Below, piece by piece: positions 24,214 to 34,342 of a stretch of DNA of 40,309 nucleotides. Below the pieces are notes generated by a model that worked only from the letters and a program-made list of their open reading frames with translations, did no database searches and was not told the DNA's origin. Position 1 is the stretch's first letter. Every line of letters starts with the position of its first letter. The position numbers and the translations under genes were made by a program. This DNA is from Chloroflexota bacterium. GTDB lineage: Bacteria > Chloroflexota > Anaerolineae > Anaerolineales > DRMV01. The stretch is taken from contig DRMV01000006.1 in the NCBI GenBank assembly GCA_011322445.1, forward strand, positions 1 through 40,309. Reading direction: 5' to 3'.

Positions 24214-25179
24214 ATGCACGTCGTCATTACCGGCTCGGTCGCGTTTGACTACTTAATGAGCTTCCCTGGCCGCTTCAAAGAGGCCATCTTGCCCGACCAG
24301 TTGGATTCCCTCAGCCTCTCGTTCCTGGTGGATTCGCTGGTCAAGCGCCGGGGCGGGGTTGCGCCCAACGTGGCTTATTCGTTGGCCCTGCTGGGCGAAC
24401 ACCCCACCATCATGGCCACCGTGGGCGAGGATTTTGCCCCCTACGGCAAGGCGCTGGAAGCCGTCGGCGTGGACATTTCGGGCATCAAGGTCATTGAAGG
24501 CGAGTCCACGGCTTCGTTCTTCGTGACCACCGACCAGGCGCTTTCCCAAATCGCCAGTTTTTACCCTGGGGCGATGGCCTCCGCGGCACAGCTTTCCATT
24601 GCCAACCTCAACCCGCGCCCCGACCTGGTGCTGATTTCCCCCAACGACCCTGCGGCGATGCGAAAATACGCCCGCGAGTGCCGCGAACTGGGCATTCCCT
24701 ACTGGTATGACCCCAGCCAGCAAATCGCCCGCGTGGGCGGCGACGAACTGCGGGAAGGCGTGGACGGCGCGGCGGCGCTGCTGGTGAACGAATACGAATT
24801 TGCCCTGCTGCAAGAGAAAACCGGCTACAGCGCCGAGCACTTGCTGGCAAACATCCCGCTGGTGGTGGTCACCCGCGGGGCGAAGGGCGCAAGTATCTAC
24901 GCCGAGGGGCAGGAGTACACCATCCCGGTCGCGCCCGCCAGGCACGTGGAAGACCCCACCGGCGCGGGCGACGCGTTCCGCGGCGGCCTGCTCAAGGGTT
25001 ACATGCGCGGCCTGCCCTGGGATGTGGCCGGACGCCTCGGCGCGCTGACGGCAACCTACTGCCTGGAAGCCTCGGGCACCCAGGGGCAGCACTACACGCC
25101 GGAAGCCTTCCTGCGGCGCTTTTGCGAAACCTTTGGGCGCGATGTGCCCTGCGAGGCGGTGAAAGCCGCGTTTGAGTAA
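24214..25179 (+). CDS. PfkB-family carbohydrate kinase, probably adenosine kinase
   Basis: The 321-aa ribokinase-fold enzyme has the N-terminal motif GSVAFDYLMSFPGRF, the substrate-side Gly pair RRGGVAPNVAYSLALLG, and the C-terminal PfkB signature DPTGAGDAFRGGLLKGY with the catalytic Asp in GAGD (about residue 253). PfkB proteins phosphorylate sugars or nucleosides. Assignment as adenosine kinase rests on context: ahcY directly downstream releases adenosine, and removing it drives that reaction forward. Other nucleoside or sugar substrates cannot be excluded from sequence alone. GAGAGGT 7 nt before the ATG supports the start. Confidence 0.85.
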   Translation: MHVVITGSVAFDYLMSFPGRFKEAILPDQLDSLSLSFLVDSLVKRRGGVAPNVAYSLALLGEHPTIMATVGEDFAPYGKALEAVGVDISGIKVIEGESTASFFVTTDQALSQIASFYPGAMASAAQLSIANLNPRPDLVLISPNDPAAMRKYARECRELGIPYWYDPSQQIARVGGDELREGVDGAAALLVNEYEFALLQEKTGYSAEHLLANIPLVVVTRGAKGASIYAEGQEYTIPVAPARHVEDPTGAGDAFRGGLLKGYMRGLPWDVAGRLGALTATYCLEASGTQGQHYTPEAFLRRFCETFGRDVPCEAVKAAFE

Positions 25180-25181
25180 GA

Positions 25182-25263
25182 TGCAAGATGCAAGATGCAA
25201 GTTGCACCCTGCACCCTGCAACCTGCAACCTGCTTGCATCCTGCACCTTGCAACCCGCTTGCA
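25182..25263 (+). repeat. Heptamer tandem array TGCAnnn, copy 2
   Basis: TGCA occurs seven times at exact 7-bp spacing from 25182 to 25224. After a degenerate unit (TGCT at 25231) and a phase slip, it recurs at 25235, 25242, 25249 and 25260. The array begins 2 bp after the kinase stop codon and ends about 40 bp before ahcY. The GATGCAAG units at the left end can pair with CTTGCATC further right, so the transcript can fold into a hairpin. Confidence 0.93.
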
Positions 25264-25288
25264 TCCCGCATCCTGCCACCCCCACTGA

Positions 25289-26563
<1,275 letters not shown>

Positions 26564-26573
26564 GGGGAGCCGG

Positions 26574-26605
26574 TTAGTCGTTTAGTCATTTGGTCGTTTC
26601 GTTGT
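26574..26605 (+). repeat. Octamer tandem array (TTAGTCGT-like, 4 units)
   Basis: TTAGTCGT, TTAGTCAT, TTGGTCGT and TTCGTTGT follow one another without gaps, starting 11 bp after the ahcY stop. They begin a gap of more than 400 bp before eno that holds no visible gene and consists largely of repeats. Confidence 0.8.
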
Positions 26606-26633
26606 TGAAACGCAGATAGCATGTGGTTTTGTA

Positions 26634-26656
26634 GGGGCGAGTCGGTGACTCGCCCC
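26634..26656. repeat. GGGGCGAGTC palindrome
   Basis: A perfect 10-bp inverted repeat (GGGGCGAGTC / GACTCGCCCC) has a 3-nt centre. It resembles the repeat at 20222-20251 in its GGGGCG/CGCCCC arms and GTC-rich core. Confidence 0.88.
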
Positions 26657-26711
26657 GATTTATATCCACCGATAACACCGATGGGCACCGGACAAAACAC
26701 CAGTGACATTG

Positions 26712-26745
26712 AGACCTGTCAGGTTTCCCAAAACCTGACAGGTCT
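26712..26745. repeat. CCTGTCAGG palindrome, copy C
   Basis: A 15-bp perfect inverted repeat (AGACCTGTCAGGTTT / AAACCTGACAGGTCT) with a 4-nt loop lies in the ahcY-eno gap. Confidence 0.92.
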
Positions 26746-26758
26746 GTTGCTTCCTGCG

Positions 26759-26812
26759 CTCTGCGCCTCTGTGTTCCTCTGTGTCTCTGCGTTCCCTCCT
26801 TGGCGGCCTTTT
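26759..26812. repeat. CTCTGTG-rich run (complement of CACAGAG type)
   Basis: The top strand is built of CTCTG/CTCTGTG words ending in TTGGCGGCCTTTT. The complementary strand shows the CACAGAG words also present around 33910-33960. It lies just upstream of the eno -10 box. Confidence 0.7.
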
Positions 26813-26818
26813 AAGCAG

Positions 26819-26824
26819 TATAAT
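26819..26824 (+). promoter_or_regulatory. -10 element of eno
   Basis: A perfect TATAAT is the best promoter candidate in the gap. No good -35 sits at the right spacing. The resulting leader of about 145 nt contains a possible hairpin with GCACGG / CCGTGC arms. Confidence 0.5.
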
Positions 26825-26913
26825 AACCATAGGAACGTTCGGCTCCTTGGATAATCTTTTAGGCAGTTGTCTTTGCACGGAGGTCAATCTCTCCCACCCC
26901 GTGCCCTGAGTGA

Positions 26914-28263
<1,350 letters not shown>

Positions 28264-28291
28264 CGGCAAAAAGCAATCACCAACCACGGAG

Positions 28292-28324
28292 ACCTGTCAG
28301 GCTTTAAGGGCCTGACAGGTTTTT
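28292..28324 (+). terminator. CCTGTCAGG palindrome, copy D, terminator of eno
   Basis: An 11-bp perfect stem (ACCTGTCAGGC / GCCTGACAGGT) with a 7-nt loop is followed directly by TTTT, giving a proper intrinsic terminator 28 bp after the eno stop. It is also the fourth member of the dispersed palindrome family. Confidence 0.85.
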
Positions 28325-28347
28325 CTGACACACCAAGCGAGGGCACC

Positions 28348-28830
28348 ATGCCTCACGACAACGACGACCTGGTGTTTACCTTCTCGGGCGACCTGGACCC
28401 CAACGACCCGTTGCACCAGTATCAAATCATGTTCAACGAACTGCTCGACAAGGCCGCCCCGCCCGAAGAAGTGGAAATCGAGCGGCTGGAAGCGGCGGTC
28501 GCGCCCGATGGCCGCCGCGTGCGGGCACACATCCGCCTCACCATGTACCGCTTCAGACCGCATCTCGTGGTTTCCCTGCTCGACCCCGAAGGCGAAACCG
28601 TGGCGGAACTGGACATCATCGAGCCAATGTCGCCCGCGATGGATTTCACCCTGCACGTTCGCGAGCCGCGCCCGGGCGATTACACCCTCCGCGTGGTGGT
28701 GCTCTACCCGACCCCGGAACACATGCCCAAGACCCCCGAAGAGCAGCGCATCACCCGCGGCGAACTCAAGCCCTTGCCGCCCATGCGCACCGTGGCCGAG
28801 CGGGAAATCACGCTGCAGTTGCTTCCGTAA
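28348..28830 (+). CDS. Hypothetical protein, probably beta-rich
   Basis: The 160-aa soluble protein has an acidic N-terminus (HDNDDLVFTFSGDLDPNDP), a short helical stretch (QYQIMFNELLDKAAPPEE), and then alternating hydrophobic strands (VRAHIRLTMYRFRPHLVVSL, DFTLHVREPRPGDYTLRVVV) typical of an immunoglobulin-like or C2-like sandwich. There is no signal peptide or membrane segment. I do not recognise a family. It is bounded by the eno terminator upstream and a palindrome downstream, so it is likely a single-gene unit. Its promoter is not obvious. Confidence 0.7.
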   Translation: MPHDNDDLVFTFSGDLDPNDPLHQYQIMFNELLDKAAPPEEVEIERLEAAVAPDGRRVRAHIRLTMYRFRPHLVVSLLDPEGETVAELDIIEPMSPAMDFTLHVREPRPGDYTLRVVVLYPTPEHMPKTPEEQRITRGELKPLPPMRTVAEREITLQLLP

Positions 28831-28841
28831 GCGGCGCGTAG

Positions 28842-28866
28842 TGGGGCGGAATACCATCCCGCCCCA
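28842..28866. repeat. TGGGGCGG palindrome after the hypothetical gene
   Basis: TGGGGCGG (28842-28849) and CCGCCCCA (28859-28866) pair around a 9-nt loop and are followed by AAAAA. The internal ACCATCCCGCCC resembles the repeat at 33848-33866 (GCCATCCCGCCC). Confidence 0.82.
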
Positions 28867-28895
28867 AAAACTCACCGAGCGGGAAATCACCGCAC

Positions 28896-28925
28896 ACCGG
28901 AGCACCGGAAAACCGGAACACCGGA
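28896..28925 (+). repeat. Octamer tandem array ACCGGAnn (4 units)
   Basis: ACCGGA occurs at 28896, 28904, 28912 and 28920, exactly 8 bp apart, ending 12 bp before the start codon of the ABC gene. The 12 bases ACACCGGAGCAC at its left side recur exactly at 349-360. Confidence 0.88.
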
Positions 28926-28937
28926 CACCCCTTTCTT

Positions 28938-30674
28938 ATGTCCTCACTCTGGCGTTTACGACACTACCTGCGCCCGTACTGGCGGCAGGTGCTGATAGCC
29001 TTCCTCGCGCTGGTCGGCATTACCGCGGCGCGGCTGGTCATCCCCAACATTTTGCGGGATGTGGTTGACTGCGGCCTGACCAGCGGCGACCGCGCTTACC
29101 TCGGCAAGGCCGCCCTGCTCATCCTCGGCATCGGCCTGGGGCAGGCCGCCCTGACCTTTGTGCGCCGTTACACCAGCGAATGGCTGGCGCAGCACATCGC
29201 CTACGACCTGCGGAACCGCCTTTACGACCACATCCAGCACCTCGACTTTGCCTACCACGACCAGGCGCAAACCGGCCAGTTGATCAGCCGCACCACCGAA
29301 GACGTCCGCTCGCTGCAGCGCTTCGCGGGCTACGGTTTGGTGGAACTGCTGCAACTCGGCCTGCTGGCCGCGGGGGCGGTGGCGCTGATGGTCAGCGCCC
29401 AGCCCATGCTGGCCGGGCTGGCGCTGCTGCCCATGATTCCGCTGGTGTGGGTCACGACCCGCTTTGGCCGCAAGGTGAGCAGGCTCTTTTACCGCGTCGA
29501 CCAGCACCTGGGCGAACTTTCCACCCGCGTGCAGGAAAACGTCATCGGTGCGGCGGTGGTGCGCGCCTTTGCCCGCGAAGATTACGAAAACGCCCGCTTC
29601 GACCGCAGCAACCGCGACCTCTACGACGCCCGCGTGACCGTAGTGAGCGAATGGTCGCGCGTCATGCCCACCACCCAACTGCTGGTCACGCTGAGCGTCA
29701 TCATCATCCTTTGGTTCGGCGGCAACGCGGTGCTGCGCGGGCAAATGACCCTCGGCGAAGTGGTCGCCTTCAACGGCTACATCATGCTGCTGGGCATGCC
29801 CGCCCGCCAACTGGCCTGGCTGGTCAACTCGGGCGGGGAAGCCGCCGCCGGGGCGCGCCGCATCTTCGAGGTGCTCGATACGCCCCCGAAAATCCAGTCG
29901 CCGCCTTCCGCCGTGCGTATCAACCCCATGCGCGGCGCGGTGGCCTTCCGCAACGTCTGGTTCCGCTACGCCACCCAAACCGACGACGCCCTGCGGGGCA
30001 TTGACCTGGACGTACCCGCTGAAGCCGTTGTGGGCATTTTGGGACCCACGGGCGCGGGGAAATCCACCCTCGTCAACCTCATCCCGCGGTTTTATGACCC
30101 CATCGAAGGCGCGGTGCTGGTCGACGGCCACGACGTCCGCTCGTGGGACCTGGCGACCCTGCGCCGCCAGATCGGCATCGTGCAGCAAACGCCGCTGCTG
30201 TTTTCCACCACCCTGCGGGAAAACATCGCCTACGGCCGCCCCGACGCCAGCGAAGAGGAAATTATTGCCGTGGCGCGTGCGGCGCAGGCCCATGACTTCA
30301 TCATGCGCCTGCCCGAAGGTTACGACACGGTGGTGGGCGAGCGCGGCATCACGCTTTCCGGCGGGCAGCGCCAGCGCATCGCGCTCGCGCGTGCGCTGCT
30401 GATGAAGCCGCGCATCCTCATCCTCGACGACGCGACTTCCAGCGTGGATACGGAAACCGAGCGCCTGATTCAGGAAGCCCTGCGGGCGTGGCTGGGTGGA
30501 CGCACCACCTTCATCATCGCCCAGCGCATCACCAGCATTGCCCACGCTGACATCATCCTCGTGCTGCAAGATGGCCGCATCGTGCAGCAGGGCACCCACG
30601 CCGAACTTCTGGCGCAACCGGGGCTTTATCGCGAAACCTACCACCTGCAAGCCGGTGACGACTCAAGGGCATAG
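28938..30674 (+). CDS. ABC exporter half-transporter A (degenerate catalytic site)
   Basis: The 578-aa protein has an N-terminal six-helix ABC exporter domain (about 1-320) and a nucleotide-binding domain with Walker A GPTGAGKST (about 369-377), signature LSGGQRQRI (about 473) and Walker B ILILDDATSSVD. The catalytic Glu after Walker B is Asp (residue 498), the mark of the non-catalytic partner in heterodimeric exporters such as TM287/288, BmrCD and LmrCD. The partner is encoded at 32055-33836. The substrate (drug, lipid or peptide) cannot be inferred. No clear ribosome-binding site precedes the ATG. The ACCGGA array lies in its place. Confidence 0.9.
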   Translation: MSSLWRLRHYLRPYWRQVLIAFLALVGITAARLVIPNILRDVVDCGLTSGDRAYLGKAALLILGIGLGQAALTFVRRYTSEWLAQHIAYDLRNRLYDHIQHLDFAYHDQAQTGQLISRTTEDVRSLQRFAGYGLVELLQLGLLAAGAVALMVSAQPMLAGLALLPMIPLVWVTTRFGRKVSRLFYRVDQHLGELSTRVQENVIGAAVVRAFAREDYENARFDRSNRDLYDARVTVVSEWSRVMPTTQLLVTLSVIIILWFGGNAVLRGQMTLGEVVAFNGYIMLLGMPARQLAWLVNSGGEAAAGARRIFEVLDTPPKIQSPPSAVRINPMRGAVAFRNVWFRYATQTDDALRGIDLDVPAEAVVGILGPTGAGKSTLVNLIPRFYDPIEGAVLVDGHDVRSWDLATLRRQIGIVQQTPLLFSTTLRENIAYGRPDASEEEIIAVARAAQAHDFIMRLPEGYDTVVGERGITLSGGQRQRIALARALLMKPRILILDDATSSVDTETERLIQEALRAWLGGRTTFIIAQRITSIAHADIILVLQDGRIVQQGTHAELLAQPGLYRETYHLQAGDDSRA

Positions 30675-30675
30675 C

Positions 30676-32052
30676 GTGGCTTCCCTCCCTCCGCTTTTCC
30701 TCGACCGCATGGCACACCTCCTGGGCGACGAATATCCCGCCTTCCAGGAAGCCCTGCGCGCCCGCCCGCACATCGGCCTGCGGGTCAACACGCTGAAACT
30801 GGGCGTGGAAGAGGCGCCCAAGCGCCTGCCCTTTGCGCTGACGCCGGTGCCGTGGTGCCGCGCCGGTTTCCGGGTGACCGATGGCAGCCGCCCCGGCAAG
30901 CACCCCTACCACGCCGCCGGGCTGTATTACCTGCAGGAACCCAGCGCGATGGCTCCGGCCGAAATTCTGGCGCCGCAGCCGGGCGAGCGGGTGCTCGATT
31001 TGGCCGCTGCGCCGGGCGGCAAGACCACCCACCTTGCCGCGCTGATGCAAAACGAGGGGCTGCTGATTGCCAGCGATGTGCAGCCCAAGCGCGTCCATGA
31101 GATGACCAACAACCTGGACCGCTGGGGGGCGACCCACCTCGCCGTGCTGGTCGAGCAGCCTCGCCGCCTGGCCGAGCGGCTGGGGGCGTTTTTCGACCGC
31201 GTGCTGGTCGATGCCCCCTGCTCCGGCGAGGGGATGTTCCGCAAAGACCCCTCGGCGCGCCGCACCTGGACGCCCAACCACGTCGCCCGCTGCGCCCGCA
31301 TTCAGGAAGGCATCCTGCGGCACGCGGCGCGGCTGGTGCGCCCCGGCGGCTTCCTGCTTTACAGCACCTGCACCTTTGCCCCCGAAGAGGACGAGGGCAC
31401 GATAGGCCGCTTTTTGGCCGCACACCCCGACTACGAAGTCGTGACCATCCCTGCGGCGCATGGGCTGGCGCGTGCCCGCCCCGAATGGGCTGCTGCCCCG
31501 CCGGAAGTGGCCGGTGCGGTGCGCCTTTGGCCGCACAAGGTGGCCGGGGAAGGCCATTTCGTGGTCCTGCTCCGACGGCGGGAAGACGCCCCGCCCGGCC
31601 CCTCGCTGCCTTTGCTGCGCCCCCGCCCGCCGCGCGGCGAATTGCTGGCGCACTACCGCACCTTTGTGGCCGAAACCCTGTGCTGCGAGCCGGTGCCGCG
31701 TGACCGGCTGGCCGTCTTCGGCAACCGCCTGTACGCCCTCCCCGAAGGGCTGCCCGACCTCAAAGGGCTGAAGGTGGAACGCTTCGGCTGGTGGCTGGGT
31801 TCGTTCAAGACCGGCCGCTTCGAGCCTTCTCACGCCCTGGCGCTGGCGCTCACGGCCGACGACTTCCTTCAGACCGTGGATTTCGCCGCCGACGCCCCCG
31901 AAGCCCTCGCCTACCTGCGGCGGCAGCCCATCGCGGCTTCCGGCCCCGACGGCTGGGTGGCCGTCACGGTAGAGGGCTTCCCCCTGGGCTGGGCGCGGCG
32001 GGTGCAGGGCGTGCTCAAGAGCAAAGCCCCCCGCTGGCTTGGGAGAATTTGA
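30676..32052 (+). CDS. RsmF-like rRNA (cytosine-5-) methyltransferase
   Basis: The 458-aa NOL1/NOP2/Sun-family enzyme has a SAM site VLDLAAAPGGKTTHLAAL (about residues 105-122), and both catalytic cysteines are present in DAPCSGEGMFRKDPS and YSTCTFAPEEDEG. The 'PCSGEGMFRK' form is typical of RsmF/YebU, which methylates 16S rRNA. The C-terminal third (about 325-458) resembles the RsmF-type RNA-binding extension (ALPEGLPDLKGLKVERFGWW). The GTG start at 30676 lies 1 nt after the previous stop, with AAGGG about 7 nt upstream. An internal ATG at 30709 is the alternative. It sits unusually between the two halves of an ABC exporter. Confidence 0.9.
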   Translation: MASLPPLFLDRMAHLLGDEYPAFQEALRARPHIGLRVNTLKLGVEEAPKRLPFALTPVPWCRAGFRVTDGSRPGKHPYHAAGLYYLQEPSAMAPAEILAPQPGERVLDLAAAPGGKTTHLAALMQNEGLLIASDVQPKRVHEMTNNLDRWGATHLAVLVEQPRRLAERLGAFFDRVLVDAPCSGEGMFRKDPSARRTWTPNHVARCARIQEGILRHAARLVRPGGFLLYSTCTFAPEEDEGTIGRFLAAHPDYEVVTIPAAHGLARARPEWAAAPPEVAGAVRLWPHKVAGEGHFVVLLRRREDAPPGPSLPLLRPRPPRGELLAHYRTFVAETLCCEPVPRDRLAVFGNRLYALPEGLPDLKGLKVERFGWWLGSFKTGRFEPSHALALALTADDFLQTVDFAADAPEALAYLRRQPIAASGPDGWVAVTVEGFPLGWARRVQGVLKSKAPRWLGRI

Positions 32053-32054
32053 AC

Positions 32055-33836
32055 ATGTCGTTGCAGGCACGCGAAGAAAAACTCGGCAAGGGCTACGACC
32101 CGCAGGTGGCGCGGCGGTTGTGGGGCTTCCTGAAGCCTTACAAACACCGCTTCCTCACCGCGCTGATTTTGATGTTGGGCGCGTCGGCGGCGAGCGTTGC
32201 CGGGCCCTATTTCGTCAAAATGGCCATCGACCAGGGCATTGCGGGGCATTCCCGCCCGGCCCTGGCGCGGGCTGTGCTGCTTTACCTCGGCGTGGCCGCC
32301 ATTTTGTGGCTCTTCACCTTCCTGCGGGTCAACATCATGGCGCGCGTCGGGCAGGCCATCATCTACGACCTGCGCCAGCAAATGTTTGCCCACATCCAGA
32401 ACCTTTCCCTTGGCTTCTTCAACCACTACGGCGTCGGGCGGATGATTTCGCGCCTCATCAACGACGTCGGCGTGCTGCGGCAATTCCTCACCTGGGCGGT
32501 GCTGGCCGTGGTGCGGGACTTGTTCACGCTGGCAGGCATCGTGGTGGTGATGCTGAGCATGGACTGGCGGCTCTCGCTGCTCACTTTTACCGTGCTGCCG
32601 CTGATGGCGCTGGCGACGGCGCGTTTCCGCAAACTGGCGCGGGAAAACTACCGCAAGGTGCGGGCGGCCATCAGTTGGGTGAACGCCGTGCTGGCCGAAA
32701 ACATCCACGGCGTGCGGGTGGTGCAGGCTTTCGTGCGGGAAGAACGCAATTTGCAAACCTTCCGCGACGAGGTCAACCGGCACAACCTGGAAGTCAACCT
32801 GCAGGCGGCCAAAGTTACTTCGCTTTTCTTCCCCACGATTGACTTTTTGGGCAAAGTGGCCACGGCGGTGGTGGTCTATTTCGGCGGCGCGGCGGTGCTG
32901 GGGCAGCACATTACCGCCGGTGTATTGGTGGCTTTCGTGCTTTACATTGACCGCTTCTTCGAGCCGATTCGCTCCCTCAGCCAGCGGTACGACCAGTTCC
33001 AGTCCACCATGGCGGGCGGTGAGCGCATTTTCGCGCTGCTCGATACGTCCCCCGAAGTCCACGATGCCCCCGACGCCATCGACCTGCCGCCCATCCGCGG
33101 CGATGTAGATTTCGACCATGTCTGGTTTTATTACCCCGACGCCCCCGATGTGCCGGTGCTGGAAGACATTGACCTGCACGTCCCCGCCGGGCAAACGCTG
33201 GCGCTGGTAGGGGAAACCGGCGCGGGCAAGACCACCATCGTGAAACTGGTTTCCCGCTTTTACGACCCCACCCGCGGCCGCGTGCTGGTGGATGGCTACG
33301 ACCTGCGGCACGTTACCCAGCGCAGTTTGCGCCGCCAGATGGGCGTGGTGCTGCAAGAGCCGTTTCTGTTTTCCGGCAGCGTGAGGGAAAACATCCGCTT
33401 TGGGCGGCTGGACGCCAGCGACGAGGAAGTGGAAGCCGCCGCCCAAGCCGTGGGCGCGCACGATTTCATCATGCGCCTGCCGGAAGGCTACGAAACGCCG
33501 GTGGCCGAGGGCGGCCTGATGCTTTCGGTGGGGCAGCGGCAGTTGATTTCCTTTGCCCGCGCGCTGCTCGCCGACCCCCGCATCCTCATTCTGGACGAAG
33601 CGACTTCCAGCGTCGATACCCAAACCGAGCGGCTGATTCAGCAGGCTCTGGCACGGCTACTGCAGGGACGCACCGCGTTTGTGATTGCCCACCGCCTTTC
33701 CACCATCGTCCACGCCGACCAGATCGCCGTGGTGGACCAGGGGCGGGTGGTGGAACTTGGCACCCACGCCGAATTGATGGCGAAAAACGGGCTGTATGCC
33801 CGCCTGTACCGCATGGGCTTTCGCGAGATGGAGTAA
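32055..33836 (+). CDS. ABC exporter half-transporter B (catalytically canonical Walker B)
   Basis: The 593-aa protein has an ABC exporter transmembrane domain (about 25-330) and a nucleotide-binding domain with Walker A GETGAGKTT, Walker B ILILDEATSSVD (catalytic Glu515 intact), and a non-canonical signature LSVGQRQLI (Val492 where Gly is usual). In heterodimeric exporters the degenerate ATP site combines the Asp-bearing Walker B of one subunit with the altered signature of the other, which is what the two proteins here would give. The start at 32055 is 2 nt after the methyltransferase stop, with GGGAG upstream. The frame opens earlier but overlaps the methyltransferase gene. Confidence 0.92.
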   Translation: MSLQAREEKLGKGYDPQVARRLWGFLKPYKHRFLTALILMLGASAASVAGPYFVKMAIDQGIAGHSRPALARAVLLYLGVAAILWLFTFLRVNIMARVGQAIIYDLRQQMFAHIQNLSLGFFNHYGVGRMISRLINDVGVLRQFLTWAVLAVVRDLFTLAGIVVVMLSMDWRLSLLTFTVLPLMALATARFRKLARENYRKVRAAISWVNAVLAENIHGVRVVQAFVREERNLQTFRDEVNRHNLEVNLQAAKVTSLFFPTIDFLGKVATAVVVYFGGAAVLGQHITAGVLVAFVLYIDRFFEPIRSLSQRYDQFQSTMAGGERIFALLDTSPEVHDAPDAIDLPPIRGDVDFDHVWFYYPDAPDVPVLEDIDLHVPAGQTLALVGETGAGKTTIVKLVSRFYDPTRGRVLVDGYDLRHVTQRSLRRQMGVVLQEPFLFSGSVRENIRFGRLDASDEEVEAAAQAVGAHDFIMRLPEGYETPVAEGGLMLSVGQRQLISFARALLADPRILILDEATSSVDTQTERLIQQALARLLQGRTAFVIAHRLSTIVHADQIAVVDQGRVVELGTHAELMAKNGLYARLYRMGFREME

Positions 33837-33847
33837 AATTGCCGCAA

Positions 33848-33866
33848 GGCGGGGTGCCATCCCGCC
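33848..33866. repeat. GGCGGG palindrome after the exporter operon
   Basis: GGCGGG and CCCGCC pair around GTGCCAT, 12 bp after the stop codon. The right half matches the repeat at 28842-28866. Confidence 0.7.
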
Positions 33867-33908
33867 CTGCATCGCTACGGAAAAACGCATCTATCGTCTC
33901 AGCAAGGA

Positions 33909-33960
33909 AAACCACAGATTGCCCAGATTCCGCAGATGCAGAAAAACACAGAAGGCGCAG
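33909..33960. repeat. CACAGA/GCAGA-rich run
   Basis: The stretch begins AAACCACAGATT, identical to the left arm of the inverted repeat at 24145, and continues with CAGATT, GCAGATGCAGA and ACACAGAAGG words. Confidence 0.7.
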
Positions 33961-34071
33961 AAAAACTCCGTAATTACCTACCCAGAAGCGTTGCGGGTAG
34001 CCCTGTGCCCATCAATGCTCCCCCGGAGAACCCAGAGGACACGGAGAGTATTTCTTTATTGCAAGTTGCTT

Positions 34072-34131
34072 TTTGGAGTGCGGTGCCTTGGCACCGCTTT
34101 GGAAAGCGGCGACTCGTCGCCGCACTCCAAA
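34072..34131. repeat. 60-bp three-arm inverted-repeat element (MITE-like)
   Basis: Outer arms TTTGGAGT and ACTCCAAA (extendable through GCGG/CCGC) enclose two 8-bp hairpins, GCGGTGCC-TT-GGCACCGC (34080-34097) and GCGGCGAC-TC-GTCGCCGC (34106-34123), separated by TTTGGAAA. As single-stranded DNA or RNA it could fold into a cloverleaf. Confidence 0.88.
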
Positions 34132-34342
34132 GAAAAACTGCCGACAGAAGCACTTTGCCACCACGCAGGTAAATTACAAAACTCCAGAAAACACCGCGTT
34201 TTTCTTTGCATTCTTTACCCTCTCTGCGCCTATGGGTTACTTCCCTGGCGCCTGGCATTCTAAAAATACGCAAGCATCTGTGACGATCGACGGCTGATTT
34301 TTCCAGGGCTGAACAGTTACAGGAAATTCGGAAGGCGAAAGC

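Larger units (their letters stand above)
33837..34342. other. 506-bp repeat-rich intergenic region
   Basis: No gene is visible here on either strand. The stretch contains, in order, a GGCGGG palindrome, a run of CACAGA/GCAGA words, a GAGAACCCAGAGGACACGGAGAG run near 34026-34048, a three-arm inverted-repeat element (34072-34131), and AT-richer sequence with scattered CACGCAGG words. It has the look of a landing place for several small repeat families. Confidence 0.7.

Noticed and set aside
28956-30650. 564-codon open frame on the minus strand opposite the ABC exporter gene
   Set aside because: It lies fully antisense to a gene with clear ABC motifs, has His/Gln/Ala/Gly-rich composition typical of GC-rich shadow frames, and shows no domain.
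31911-33623. 570-codon minus-strand open frame opposite the second exporter subunit
   Set aside because: Same reasons: a shadow of a strongly supported gene.
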